Source of the DNA: an uncultured Eubacteriales bacterium
Lineage (GTDB): Bacteria; Bacillota; Clostridia; UBA1381; UBA9506
Assembly: GCA_902478395.1 (NCBI GenBank)
Contig: CABSKZ010000146.1
Location: 1 to 7,025 of the forward strand
DNA: 7,025 nt
Direction: 5' to 3'
The translations under genes and the position numbers were made by a program. The notes below the pieces were generated by a model. The model saw only the letters and a list, made by a program, of their open reading frames with translations, made no database searches and was not told the origin of the DNA. Positions 1 to 5,747 of this stretch are shown here, one piece after another (the stretch's first letter is position 1; every line of letters starts with the position of its first letter).

Positions 1-60
1 GACTTGAAGCGTGTCGACTTTTTCGACACGCTCAGGGCTGTCGCTTGGCGACAGCCCCTT
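1..60. repeat. Tandem pair of perfect hairpins at window edge
   Basis: Two adjacent perfect inverted repeats are visible. The first pairs 9-17 (GCGTGTCGA) with 23-31 around a 5-base loop, extendable by one A-T pair. The second pairs 35-44 (GGGCTGTCGC) with 48-57 around a 3-base TTG loop. They are three bases apart and share the core TGTCG. They lie 56 bases past the stop of the PLC-like gene. On the minus strand the last hairpin is followed by TTCAAGTC, and on the plus strand the second is followed by CCTTTC, so neither has a convincing U tract. They could be a weak terminator for either flank or a copy of a dispersed palindromic repeat; one window cannot separate these. Confidence 0.6.
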
Positions 61-113
61 TCATATATGAATTTAAATTTCTGCAAGTAAACAATAGATT
101 TCAGGTTTAACAG

Positions 114-797
114 TTAATGCATGGAGAGACCCGCAAAGGAATGCCCATAATGGGGATGAAAAAACTGTTTTTTTGCCAGGATACAAGCAGCTACGGCAGA
201 AACAGTCGAAGTGCAGGCGTGGAGGCTGTACCGGACATCTGTCTCAAATGCGTGCGGTTGTGATAAAAACGCATCCTGCAACTGTTCCAAGTTTTCCAAA
301 GCGGCGGACGCGCTTTTCAGGACGGGGTCTGTTCCTGTCCGACAGCTGTGGAACTGCGCCGCGCAGAAATTCCGTAAATAGCGGTCTAGCTCTTTTTCAT
401 AACGGATATGCTCCCGCATCGTGCCGGTGAAGCCTTTCGTGTGCGCGAAGCAGAAAAAATCCGTCAGAAAATGGCAGACAACACCTAGGCGGACGGAAAG
501 GTCAGGATTTGGTACGTCGGAATCGGGCATCAGAAACGCATTCGCGGGCCAATCCTCCCCGTACGTATCTGCCCAGAAGGCAGATTCAGCATCTCCCCCG
601 TCAAACAGGAAGGCTAGCTCTTCTTTCAGAAAACTGCTGTAGTTTTCAATGTAATGTGGGCAGGTGAGCAGCCGGACGGAGAAATCCGGACTGATGTTCC
701 CCCAGAGAAATGCCCGGTAGGACAGCAGTCCGCGTGCATCTTCCACCAAAGATTCGTATAAGATTCTTCCGATTTTTAAATGAGAAAAGGTGTTCAT
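114..797 (-). CDS. Zinc-dependent phospholipase C family protein, no signal peptide
   Basis: This 227-residue protein matches the fold family of bacterial zinc phospholipase C (alpha-toxin/PC-PLC type), which hydrolyses phospholipid head groups using a three-metal site. The clearest evidence is the ligand pattern H109-x3-D113-x5-H119-x10-H130-x3-E134, which closely resembles the spacing of the Clostridium perfringens enzyme. A GNISPDF segment (33-39) and PHY (47-49) could supply further metal-binding Asp and His. There is no signal peptide, and the N-terminal Trp that the secreted enzymes expose after cleavage is absent, so a cytoplasmic or housekeeping homologue is more likely than a secreted toxin. 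The C-terminus (213-227) is rich in His. The ATG has GGAG eight bases upstream. The gene appears monocistronic, with its own promoter in the 185-base gap behind it. Family assignment is fairly firm; substrate and activity are unknown. Confidence 0.8.
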   Translation of the reverse strand: MNTFSHLKIGRILYESLVEDARGLLSYRAFLWGNISPDFSVRLLTCPHYIENYSSFLKEELAFLFDGGDAESAFWADTYGEDWPANAFLMPDSDVPNPDLSVRLGVVCHFLTDFFCFAHTKGFTGTMREHIRYEKELDRYLRNFCAAQFHSCRTGTDPVLKSASAALENLEQLQDAFLSQPHAFETDVRYSLHACTSTVSAVAACILAKKQFFHPHYGHSFAGLSMH

Positions 798-858
798 GCT
801 TTCGTCTCCAATCTGCCGGGAACCGCTTTTTCATAAGTGTTTCCTATTTGCTGCTTTT

Positions 859-887
859 ATTATAACGGCAGATTATTAACTTTTTCT
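859..887 (-). promoter_or_regulatory. Promoter of the PLC-like gene (perfect -10, weak -35)
   Basis: Reading the minus strand, a perfect TATAAT lies at 864-859, about 60 bases before the ATG at 797. At the expected 17-base spacing the -35 position reads AAGAAA, a poor match to TTGACA. A strong -10 with a poor -35 is typical of promoters that need an activator, and an 11-base-spaced direct repeat is found just upstream. The assignment rests on sequence alone. Confidence 0.5.
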
Positions 888-894
888 TGTCCCT

Positions 895-913
895 TTTCTT
901 AAATCTTTCTTAA
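895..913 (-). promoter_or_regulatory. Direct repeat TTAAGAAA at 11-base period, possible activator site
   Basis: On the minus strand TTAAGAAA occurs at 913-906 and again at 902-895, an exact 11-base period, with a degenerate ACAAGAAA following. If transcription starts near 852, the copies lie at about -43 to -50 and -54 to -61, where OmpR/PhoB-family activators commonly bind. The sequence differs from the GATRCAA repeats found near the response regulator and vanY, so a different regulator would be implied. The region is A-rich, so chance similarity is possible. Confidence 0.3.
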
Positions 914-925
914 AATATTGTAAAA

Positions 926-979
926 TGTTCCGGAACTATGGCAACAACTTTATTTATTCCTTGTCTGTTTTCCGGAACA
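926..979 (-). terminator. Inverted repeat after the DUF6483-like gene, possible weak terminator
   Basis: TGTTCCGGAA (926-935) is perfectly complementary to TTCCGGAACA (970-979), allowing a 10-base-pair stem just past the stop of the upstream gene at 983. The loop is long (34 bases), and on the minus strand the stem is followed by only TTTTAC. Each arm also contains the palindrome TTCCGGAA, so this could equally be a pair of operator half-elements for the PLC-like promoter downstream. As a terminator it is unconvincing, but no better one exists in this gap. Confidence 0.3.
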
Positions 980-982
980 GAG

Positions 983-1339
983 TTACATCAGGGTAACGCC
1001 AAAATGCGTTGCCGCGTCGCGGAGTCCTTCTTCTATTTCCTGCCGGGAATAGTCGGCGGCCTCCAGCTCATCGTCTGTTAGTTCATTGAGCCGTGCGTAG
1101 AAATCAATGGCGATTTCGAGATAACGGATGTCGTCTGGCGGCATTGCATCGAACAGCTCATTTTCGGCTCCGTTGATTTCGCCGCATTGGAGCAAGTCAA
1201 TAAGATGCGCCTGCAGAGCGGAGAGCTCCTGCGTGCCGGCGGAGGTGTCATAAAACACGGCGTCCTTATGAAATACCAGACGGGCAAGCATGTGCGCCAG
1301 CCGCTGGACTTGTTTCACCATAAAATCATCCTGTAGCAT
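983..1339 (-). CDS. DUF6483-like small acidic protein
   Basis: This 118-residue soluble protein has no signal peptide or membrane segment. The opening MLQDDFMVKQVQRLAHMLAR, followed by a helical, acidic C-terminal half, is what I recall of DUF6483 proteins, which are short, mostly helical and found in Clostridia; no function is established. The C-terminal half (about 55-110) is dominated by Glu and Asp and probably folds as TPR-like helical hairpins, which is inference. The ATG is preceded by AAGGGG about nine bases away. The gene is a single-gene unit: a well-formed promoter sits just upstream, separated by a terminator from the MerR-type gene. The call is from memory of the family, not from a search. 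Confidence 0.65.
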   Translation of the reverse strand: MLQDDFMVKQVQRLAHMLARLVFHKDAVFYDTSAGTQELSALQAHLIDLLQCGEINGAENELFDAMPPDDIRYLEIAIDFYARLNELTDDELEAADYSRQEIEEGLRDAATHFGVTLM

Positions 1340-1371
1340 AAATGTTCCCCTTTGTTTTGAAAATTAATTTC

Positions 1372-1400
1372 AGTATAGCACATCCATGCGTTCCCGGCAA
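1372..1400 (-). promoter_or_regulatory. Promoter of the DUF6483-like gene
   Basis: On the minus strand the -35 TTGCCG (1400-1395) is followed after exactly 17 bases by TATACT (1377-1372), with TG one base before it making an extended -10. The ATG at 1339 is about 33 bases beyond the -10, and the ribosome site fits in between. The promoter lies downstream of the terminator at 1444-1483, so this gene is transcribed independently of merR. Confidence 0.7.
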
Positions 1401-1443
1401 GGCCCTTTTCTGGAATCAATGCAATATTCAGACCAGGCAGCAG

Positions 1444-1483
1444 AAAAACGCCGGACGGTCGGAAAAACCGTTCGGCGTTTTTT
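1444..1483 (-). terminator. Strong bidirectional intrinsic terminator after the MerR gene
   Basis: The arms 1448-1459 (ACGCCGGACGGT) and 1467-1478 (ACCGTTCGGCGT) form a 12-base-pair stem with one G-T pair and a 7-base loop. The minus strand continues into a run of five T, and the plus strand into a run of six T. It starts 11 bases past the stop of the MerR-type gene and ends its transcript. Only minus-strand genes flank it, so its plus-strand activity would block antisense reads. Confidence 0.9.
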
Positions 1484-1493
1484 ATACAGGGGA

Positions 1494-2306
1494 CTATTTC
1501 ACCGGGAAGCATACCTCGGTCACCCAATTTTCCGGGTTTTGGTCCATTCCGGGACTGACATGATAAATGTTGAACATAGGCCCGCAGAAGGTGAGGCCGT
1601 TGTCGTTGACCCAGTTTCCGACTGCCGCGCACGCGGCACTCATATGGGAATAATCTCCCCTGACGATTACTGTCGCGCATTTGACGGGAGCGATTGTCCG
1701 AAAAGACACTCCGTTGCAGTCCGTTCCCATTTCCGTCACAGCGAGGCGGATTTCTACGTCAACATCGGTTTCTTTATATCCCTCGTCATAAAACACGGCC
1801 ATGGAATAACAGTTTGCGGCCGGCTGTATTTTCTGTTTTTCCATTTCTTCATGTAACCGCTGCCAAAGGCGGCCTTCCTCGTCATAAACAGAGATGGTAT
1901 CGCGCAGACAAATCATATTCATTTCCGGGTATTCCTTAATAGTAACATTGTAATCCATAAAATAATCATCCTTTCCGAGCCGTTCAATCGTAGATTGAAG
2001 CATTTGAATTTGTTTCTGAATCGTCTCGGATTCTTCCCGCATCCGCGCAGCGTGAAGCGTCAGATATTTTTTCAGGCTTTCCGGCTGCCCATACTCCGCT
2101 AATATATTTCCGATAGCGGACAGGGAAAACCCCATATTTTTTAACGACTGGATTCGGTTCGCCCGTACGAGCTGCGGCGCTGAATAGTAGCGGTAACCCG
2201 TATCCGGGTCGGTCTGTTCCGGAACCAGCAGCCCAAGGGAATCATAGTGGCGCAGCATACGGATGCTGATCATCGTCAGCTTAGAGAAGTCTCCGATTTT
2301 GAACAT
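1494..2306 (-). CDS. MerR family regulator with GyrI-like effector domain (BmrR-like)
   Basis: This 270-residue transcription regulator has the MerR winged-helix domain at 1-70 (KIGDFSKL, IRMLRHYDSLGLL, TGYRYYS), a dimerising coiled coil at about 75-112, and a GyrI/BmrR-type small-molecule-binding domain at about 120-270. The segment ending WVTEVCFPV carries a Glu (E264) in the position where BmrR uses a buried Glu to bind cationic drugs; equivalence is inferred. Such proteins bind hydrophobic or cationic compounds and activate promoters with over-long spacers. Its own promoter has a 19-base spacer, pointing to autoregulation. The start ATG has GGAGG seven bases upstream. No efflux pump or other typical target gene lies beside it in the window; the next gene down is cut off by a terminator. 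Ligand unknown. Confidence 0.9.
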   Translation of the reverse strand: MFKIGDFSKLTMISIRMLRHYDSLGLLVPEQTDPDTGYRYYSAPQLVRANRIQSLKNMGFSLSAIGNILAEYGQPESLKKYLTLHAARMREESETIQKQIQMLQSTIERLGKDDYFMDYNVTIKEYPEMNMICLRDTISVYDEEGRLWQRLHEEMEKQKIQPAANCYSMAVFYDEGYKETDVDVEIRLAVTEMGTDCNGVSFRTIAPVKCATVIVRGDYSHMSAACAAVGNWVNDNGLTFCGPMFNIYHVSPGMDQNPENWVTEVCFPVK

Positions 2307-2347
2307 GTTTTTTCCTCCATACCGGTATTATTTTTGAGCTCACTATG

Positions 2348-2378
2348 ATTATAAAGTATATCACTGTGTCAGAGTCAA
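2348..2378 (-). promoter_or_regulatory. MerR-type promoter with 19-base spacer
   Basis: On the minus strand the -35 TTGACT (2378-2373) and the perfect -10 TATAAT (2353-2348) are separated by 19 bases, not 17. MerR-family activators bind within such stretched spacers and twist the DNA so RNA polymerase can use them. The spacer contains an imperfect dyad around CACAGTG (2370-2364 on this strand). It drives the MerR-type gene, which starts 42 bases further on, so autoregulation is the simplest reading. Confidence 0.75.
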
Positions 2379-2402
2379 GACTTTTTTGAAAAATTTATAA
2401 CT

Positions 2403-2483
2403 TTATATCGAATCAGCTGTGTTTAGCCCTTTGAGCCATTCGGACGAAATAATAGGTTCGTTAAAAATTTCCTGCGCCATCAT
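2403..2483 (-). CDS. Possible 26-residue peptide directly after vanY
   Basis: A short open frame begins two bases after the vanY stop and encodes MMAQEIFNEPIISSEWLKGL followed by NTADSI. It has its own plausible ribosome site: GGAG, lying inside the last vanY codons, is eight bases from the first ATG. This spacing and the tight packing suggest translational coupling with vanY. The peptide is soluble and has no signal or membrane segment. I do not recognise it. It could be a genuine small protein or the remaining N-terminus of a gene whose rest was lost when the merR region joined; no continuation is seen in other frames before the merR promoter. Being so short, it may also be chance. Confidence 0.4.
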   Translation of the reverse strand: MMAQEIFNEPIISSEWLKGLNTADSI

Positions 2484-2485
2484 CT

Positions 2486-3331
2486 TTATTTCTCCACATA
2501 TTTCACGAAATATTCCTCCAGCGTTTCGATTCCATTGTCATGCATGGTCTGCGATACGTTGTTTCCGACGTAGGTGATGTGCCAAGGCTCATATTTATAG
2601 CCGGTAATGTCCATCGCATCTTTCGGATAGCGGACGATAAACCCGAACCGGTACGCGTTTTCCGCTATCCATTTCGCCTCCGGCGTCCCTTCAAAACGGT
2701 CCATGTCACCGTTTGCGCCGCAGATGTCGAGCGCGCGCCCCGTGTGGTGTTCGCTGTAGCCCGGACGGGCGCTGTAAGTGTCCACCACCTCGTTGGTATC
2801 TTTCTGTAAATATTGGCGGTACAGGCCGTCCTGATAGGAGATGCTGCGGTAGGTGGAGACATCCCCGATGGTATAGCCCGCTTTTTTTGCTTCAGCGCAA
2901 AGCTTTTCGAACGCGTTTTTTGTTTCCGGGGTTGCCAGCCGTCCCGATTTCAGCTTCACAAGCTGGGCGGGTTGATAGCCGTCAGGCAGCTTGTGGTACT
3001 TGTTGACCAGAAGGGGAGAAGTCCCGTCGTCGGCAACTTCCGTTACATTGCTGTAAAAAGGCTTGTCCAGCCCTGCGTTGACCCGCCAGACGACATCGTC
3101 TGCCGAGAGCTCTGGATGGCTGTCTGCGAAGCCTGCATAACGCGCCCGGTTTTCTGCCCGGAAATATGGATTTTTTTGCAGCTCTGAAATGGAAAGTTCT
3201 TTCGCCGCGGCCGACCCGCCGGCGCGCGGCGCGCTTTGTGCAAGAAAAAAGGTAACGACGATAATTACGCCTAGCAATAGAATACAGCAGACCAGCCGGA
3301 TCCGGCGGCGGATATAAATTTGTTTTTTCAT
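2486..3331 (-). CDS. vanY-like: VanY-type D-alanyl-D-alanine carboxypeptidase, membrane anchored
   Basis: This is a zinc D,D-carboxypeptidase of peptidase family M15B, which removes the terminal D-Ala from peptidoglycan stem pentapeptides outside the membrane. Numbered from the ATG at 3331 (281 residues), a basic N-terminus leads into one membrane segment at about 14-31, a linker, and the catalytic domain at about 120-270. The family signature SEHHTGRALD (193-202) supplies the zinc ligands H195 and D202. YEPWH (247-251) supplies the catalytic E248 and zinc ligand H251. STYRS (159-163) carries a conserved substrate-binding Arg. A GTG at 3340-3338 is in frame, but it is part of the ribosome site AGAGGTG, which is eight bases before the ATG, so I chose the ATG. 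The upstream gap of 143 bases holds a promoter region and three direct repeats. All catalytic residues are present. The symbol denotes family, not proven resistance. Confidence 0.92.
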   Translation of the reverse strand: MKKQIYIRRRIRLVCCILLLGVIIVVTFFLAQSAPRAGGSAAAKELSISELQKNPYFRAENRARYAGFADSHPELSADDVVWRVNAGLDKPFYSNVTEVADDGTSPLLVNKYHKLPDGYQPAQLVKLKSGRLATPETKNAFEKLCAEAKKAGYTIGDVSTYRSISYQDGLYRQYLQKDTNEVVDTYSARPGYSEHHTGRALDICGANGDMDRFEGTPEAKWIAENAYRFGFIVRYPKDAMDITGYKYEPWHITYVGNNVSQTMHDNGIETLEEYFVKYVEK

Positions 3332-3398
3332 GTCCAGCACCTCTTGTCTTTGGTAATGGGCGCCGCCGCTTTCCGCTGGCTGCGGACATGGACAGCTG

Positions 3399-3442
3399 CC
3401 CTGTAGTTGTTATCATACAGGGTGGCTGTTTCTGGATGGCAA
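3399..3442 (-). promoter_or_regulatory. Candidate vanY promoter overlapping a palindrome
   Basis: On the minus strand TTGCCA (3442-3437) and TATGAT (3417-3412) are separated by 19 bases, longer than ideal. The -10 lies partly within an inverted repeat, CCCTGTA/TACAGGG (3399-3405 with 3416-3422, ten bases between), which could be a hairpin in the leader or an operator. The three GATRCAA-type repeats end six bases upstream of the -35. The non-optimal spacing fits a promoter that needs activation. Expected transcription start is near 3405, leaving a leader of about 74 bases before the vanY ATG. Confidence 0.45.
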
Positions 3443-3447
3443 CAAAC

Positions 3448-3476
3448 TTGTATCGATTTTTTATCATTTTTGTATC
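3448..3476 (-). promoter_or_regulatory. Three 11-base-spaced GATACAA repeats upstream of vanY
   Basis: The minus strand reads GATACAA at 3476-3470, GATAAAA at 3465-3459 and GATACAA at 3454-3448, an exact 11-base period. Such tandem direct repeats are the usual target of OmpR/PhoB-family response regulators, which bind head to tail, one per helical turn. The same heptamer with one transition, GATGCAA, is repeated at the same period in the promoter of the response regulator gene in this window. The first copy overlaps the stop codon of the preceding gene. Confidence 0.6.
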
Positions 3477-4221
3477 ATGGTTGTATCCCGTACGCCTTGG
3501 AGGCCTCTTCCTCCGGCTGTATTGAAACGTACCCGATTCCGCATACGACGAGATAGGAGAAGTTTTTTCCCTCTTCTGTGGAACGAATCAGACAGCCGTT
3601 TTCACTAACCGGTATCCGCTGTAGTTTTTCCCCGTCTGCGCCAAGGGAAGCTATCCAGGTTTCTGCAACTTTTTCGGCGGAGGGGTAAAATTTGGTGTTC
3701 GGGTAGGAGGCTGTATACCCCATGATGGCTGCGGTTTCGGAATCCACCAGCAGATTCAGGTTGTTATAAGGCTCCTTCGGATCAAAAAACTGAACAGCCC
3801 ACAACGAAACATTAACCGACGGCATGCGGATATCACCGAAGGTATAAGTCCGAAGCTGAAATTTATCATAGGTGCGGAACTCCGACGGAATAAACATGCC
3901 ATCCGCGTTCAGCGCCTCCAGGGCCTGAATACACTGCTGCGCCGCGTCCCTATCCGTATAATCCGAAGGGTAGGTCATGGTGTTGTTTACATTGTATACG
4001 GAGGGATCCCCGCTGGCGTTCCGCCAGATAAGGTCCAGCTTATCCATCAGCGTAGGGCGGTAGCTGAATCCAGCGGAAAACTCAGAGATATCCTCCGTTT
4101 CCGTAACGCCAAACAGGGCGCGGTCTTGCCATTTTGCCAGCTCCGGCGGCAGAAGGACGGAGACTGCGACTGCCGCTGTCGCGGCACAGCCTGCGGCGAA
4201 ATATTTTAAACTTCTTCTCAT
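3475..4221 (-). CDS. Unrecognised membrane-anchored or secreted protein coupled to the sensor kinase
   Basis: I do not recognise this 248-residue protein. Residues 1-7 are basic and 8-25 form a hydrophobic Ala/Val-rich segment (AAGCAATAAVAVSVLLPP), which could be an uncleaved anchor or a signal peptide. The Cys at 12 lies inside the segment and not after a proper lipobox, so it does not look like a lipoprotein. The remainder would be extracytoplasmic. It has alternating hydrophobic strands, including the stretch NLNLLVDSETAAIMGY (154-169), reminiscent of PepSY or YycI-like folds, but this is only a resemblance. Its ATG overlaps the kinase stop by four bases (ATGA) and has a strong GGAGG six bases upstream, so it is translationally coupled to the kinase. 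That argues for a shared job, such as an accessory sensor or inhibitor of the kinase. The vanY promoter region follows immediately. Confidence 0.8.
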   Translation of the reverse strand: MRRSLKYFAAGCAATAAVAVSVLLPPELAKWQDRALFGVTETEDISEFSAGFSYRPTLMDKLDLIWRNASGDPSVYNVNNTMTYPSDYTDRDAAQQCIQALEALNADGMFIPSEFRTYDKFQLRTYTFGDIRMPSVNVSLWAVQFFDPKEPYNNLNLLVDSETAAIMGYTASYPNTKFYPSAEKVAETWIASLGADGEKLQRIPVSENGCLIRSTEEGKNFSYLVVCGIGYVSIQPEEEASKAYGIQP

Positions 4222-5633
4222 GATGGGCCTCCTTTCAGGCGAATGGTCACAGCAGTCCCATTTCCCAGCTTACTTTCGATGGAAAGGTGCGCTCCATGGA
4301 TTTCGGCAATCTGCGCACAGATTGCGAGGCCCAGACCTGCACCGTTTTGTGCCCGCGCGCGGGATTTGTCCACCATGTAGAACGCCTCTGTGATGCGGGG
4401 GAGTTCTTCTTCCGGGATACCCCGCCCATAATCCTGAACGGTCAGCAGGTAGTCATTTTCCGACTGCGTACCGGAAATGCGGATACAACTTCCCGGGGCT
4501 GATGCCTTGCGGGCGTTATCGAGCAGGTTTATCAATAGGGTTTTAAAAAGGTCTGGTTCTGCCTGAACCGGGCGGTCCTCGCAACAGATTTCGATGCGGA
4601 GGCCGCTTTCCTGCAGAACGGGAAAATAAAGTCCGGCCGTTTCTTTGGCAAGTTGCGCGGCGCTGACAGGCTTCAGCGCAAAATCTGTTTTCTGAAGTAC
4701 CAGAATGTCCAGCAACTTCAGGGAAAGAGATTCCAGCCGTTTCCCCTCGCTAAAAATATAATTTGCGGCGAGAAACTGTTTTTCCGGCTCCAGCTGAATG
4801 GAACGGAGCATGTCCGCATAACCGATGATGGAGGTCATCGGCGTTTTCAGCTCGTGGGCAAAGCTGGCGATGAAGCTCTCCCGGCGGTTGGCCTCATCTT
4901 CCAGCTCTGTAATTTTCCGCTCAAGCGCGTCCGCCATGGTATTAAAATCGCGGGCGAGATCCCCAGCCTCGTCTCCGCTTGTTACGGCGGCCCGCTCGCT
5001 GTACTTGCCGTCGGCAATCCGCCGCGCCGCCCGGGAAAGCGTGCGGAGAGGGCGCGTGAGCCAGCGGGAGAGAAAGAACATTAGAATAGAACAGAGCAGC
5101 ATGGTTAACAGCACTGTATTGCCAAACAGGCGGAAGTGTGCGTCGCGTTCCTGGAATACAGAGGTAATATCATGGTAACTGCCCAGATAGACGACCCTGT
5201 CGTCCGGCCCTAAAATGACGCTGGCCGTCTGGGCAAAATACTGGCCGTCCTGCCGCCATACCTGATAGGCGCAGCGGTCTGTTCCGGCTTTTTCGATGAG
5301 TGTTGGGTCAAGCTCCCGGTTTTCGGAGGTATATAGAAGTTGCTTTTTGTCGTTTCTGACGCTGATTTTCATTTTGCTGCGCGGCTGTTCCACATCCATC
5401 GACTCCGCGATTTGCTTCAGGAGTTCGTCCGTAGCGCCGCCAATGCCGTCCGGCTGGGTGGCAAGCGTGGTAATAAAGGTAAAGCGGAGAATGCGGTTTT
5501 CCTCGAAGGCCAGGCTTTGTTCCCGTGCAAGGGACGCGCTGAACATGGAGGAAATCAAAAAATAGCCGCCGGTTCCAAAGGCGAGCGCCACAACGATGAC
5601 GGTACAGAAAAAAACCTTCCAAGAGAACTTCAT
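4218..5633 (-). CDS. Sensor histidine kinase, two-TM with HAMP (VanS/PhoR-like)
   Basis: This 471-residue kinase senses an extracytoplasmic signal and phosphorylates the response regulator encoded just upstream. The first membrane helix is at about 7-29, followed by an extracellular domain of about 140 residues, a second helix at about 169-189, and a HAMP linker at about 190-242 with a short coiled coil. The dimerisation/phosphoacceptor helix contains SFAHELKTPMTSIIGY, with H260 as the phosphorylated residue. The ATPase domain has an N box (NLLDNARKA, 369-377), a G1 box (DYGRGIP, 401-407) and a G2 box (GAGLGLAIC, 431-439). All key residues are intact. The extracellular domain is far larger than in VanS of the VanA type, so the signal cannot be assumed to be a glycopeptide. 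The ATG has GGGAGG six bases upstream. The stop overlaps the next gene by four bases. Confidence 0.95.
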   Translation of the reverse strand: MKFSWKVFFCTVIVVALAFGTGGYFLISSMFSASLAREQSLAFEENRILRFTFITTLATQPDGIGGATDELLKQIAESMDVEQPRSKMKISVRNDKKQLLYTSENRELDPTLIEKAGTDRCAYQVWRQDGQYFAQTASVILGPDDRVVYLGSYHDITSVFQERDAHFRLFGNTVLLTMLLCSILMFFLSRWLTRPLRTLSRAARRIADGKYSERAAVTSGDEAGDLARDFNTMADALERKITELEDEANRRESFIASFAHELKTPMTSIIGYADMLRSIQLEPEKQFLAANYIFSEGKRLESLSLKLLDILVLQKTDFALKPVSAAQLAKETAGLYFPVLQESGLRIEICCEDRPVQAEPDLFKTLLINLLDNARKASAPGSCIRISGTQSENDYLLTVQDYGRGIPEEELPRITEAFYMVDKSRARAQNGAGLGLAICAQIAEIHGAHLSIESKLGNGTAVTIRLKGGPS

Positions 5634-5665
5634 GGTACACCTCCCGTCCGTCTAACAACTTTGAC

Positions 5666-5694
5666 ATTATAGGATAACAAAATTTCATGAAAAC
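5666..5694 (-). promoter_or_regulatory. Possible internal promoter before the sensor kinase
   Basis: A perfect TATAAT lies at 5671-5666 on the minus strand, 33 bases before the kinase ATG. At 17-base spacing the -35 position reads GTTTTC, which is weak. It would allow the kinase and the genes behind it to be transcribed partly apart from the response regulator. No GATRCAA repeats occur here. Confidence 0.35.
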
Positions 5695-5747
5695 GCTTTT
5701 GCGCAGCATGCGTGTCTTCCAGAGGAAAAGCTGCATGGCAAGCGTTT
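5691..5747 (-). other. Large imperfect hairpin between response regulator and kinase
   Basis: The 204-base gap 5634-5836 is unusually long for a regulator-kinase pair. It contains arms 5691-5698 (AAACGCTT) and 5740-5747 (AAGCGTTT), perfectly paired over eight bases, with inner pairing of 5703-5707 (GCAGC) to 5730-5734 (GCTGC) and a 22-base apical loop. A small perfect hairpin, CCATG/CATGG at 5751-5763, sits just before it in transcript order. The minus strand continues into TTCATG, so the U tract is poor. It may attenuate readthrough or set the RNA ratio of regulator to kinase. The rest of this gap shows no credible gene; short frames there lack ribosome sites. Confidence 0.4.

Noticed and set aside
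1315..1680. Minus-strand 121-codon frame across the terminator between merR and the DUF6483-like gene
   Set aside because: It reads through a strong terminator and a promoter, and overlaps the real merR gene in another frame.
2713..3187. Plus-strand open frames inside vanY (2713-3006 and 2813-3187)
   Set aside because: They lie antisense to a gene with full family motifs, have no ribosome site and give Arg/Cys-rich, family-less translations typical of shadow frames.
3331..3340. GTG at 3340 as the start of vanY (three residues longer)
   Set aside because: This GTG is part of AGAGGTG, which is placed as the ribosome site for the ATG at 3331, and no separate ribosome site precedes it at good spacing.
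5661..5690. Plus-strand TTGACA at 5661-5666 as a promoter
   Set aside because: No acceptable -10 follows at 16-18 bases, and no plus-strand gene is present; the sequence is better used as the minus-strand -10 region.
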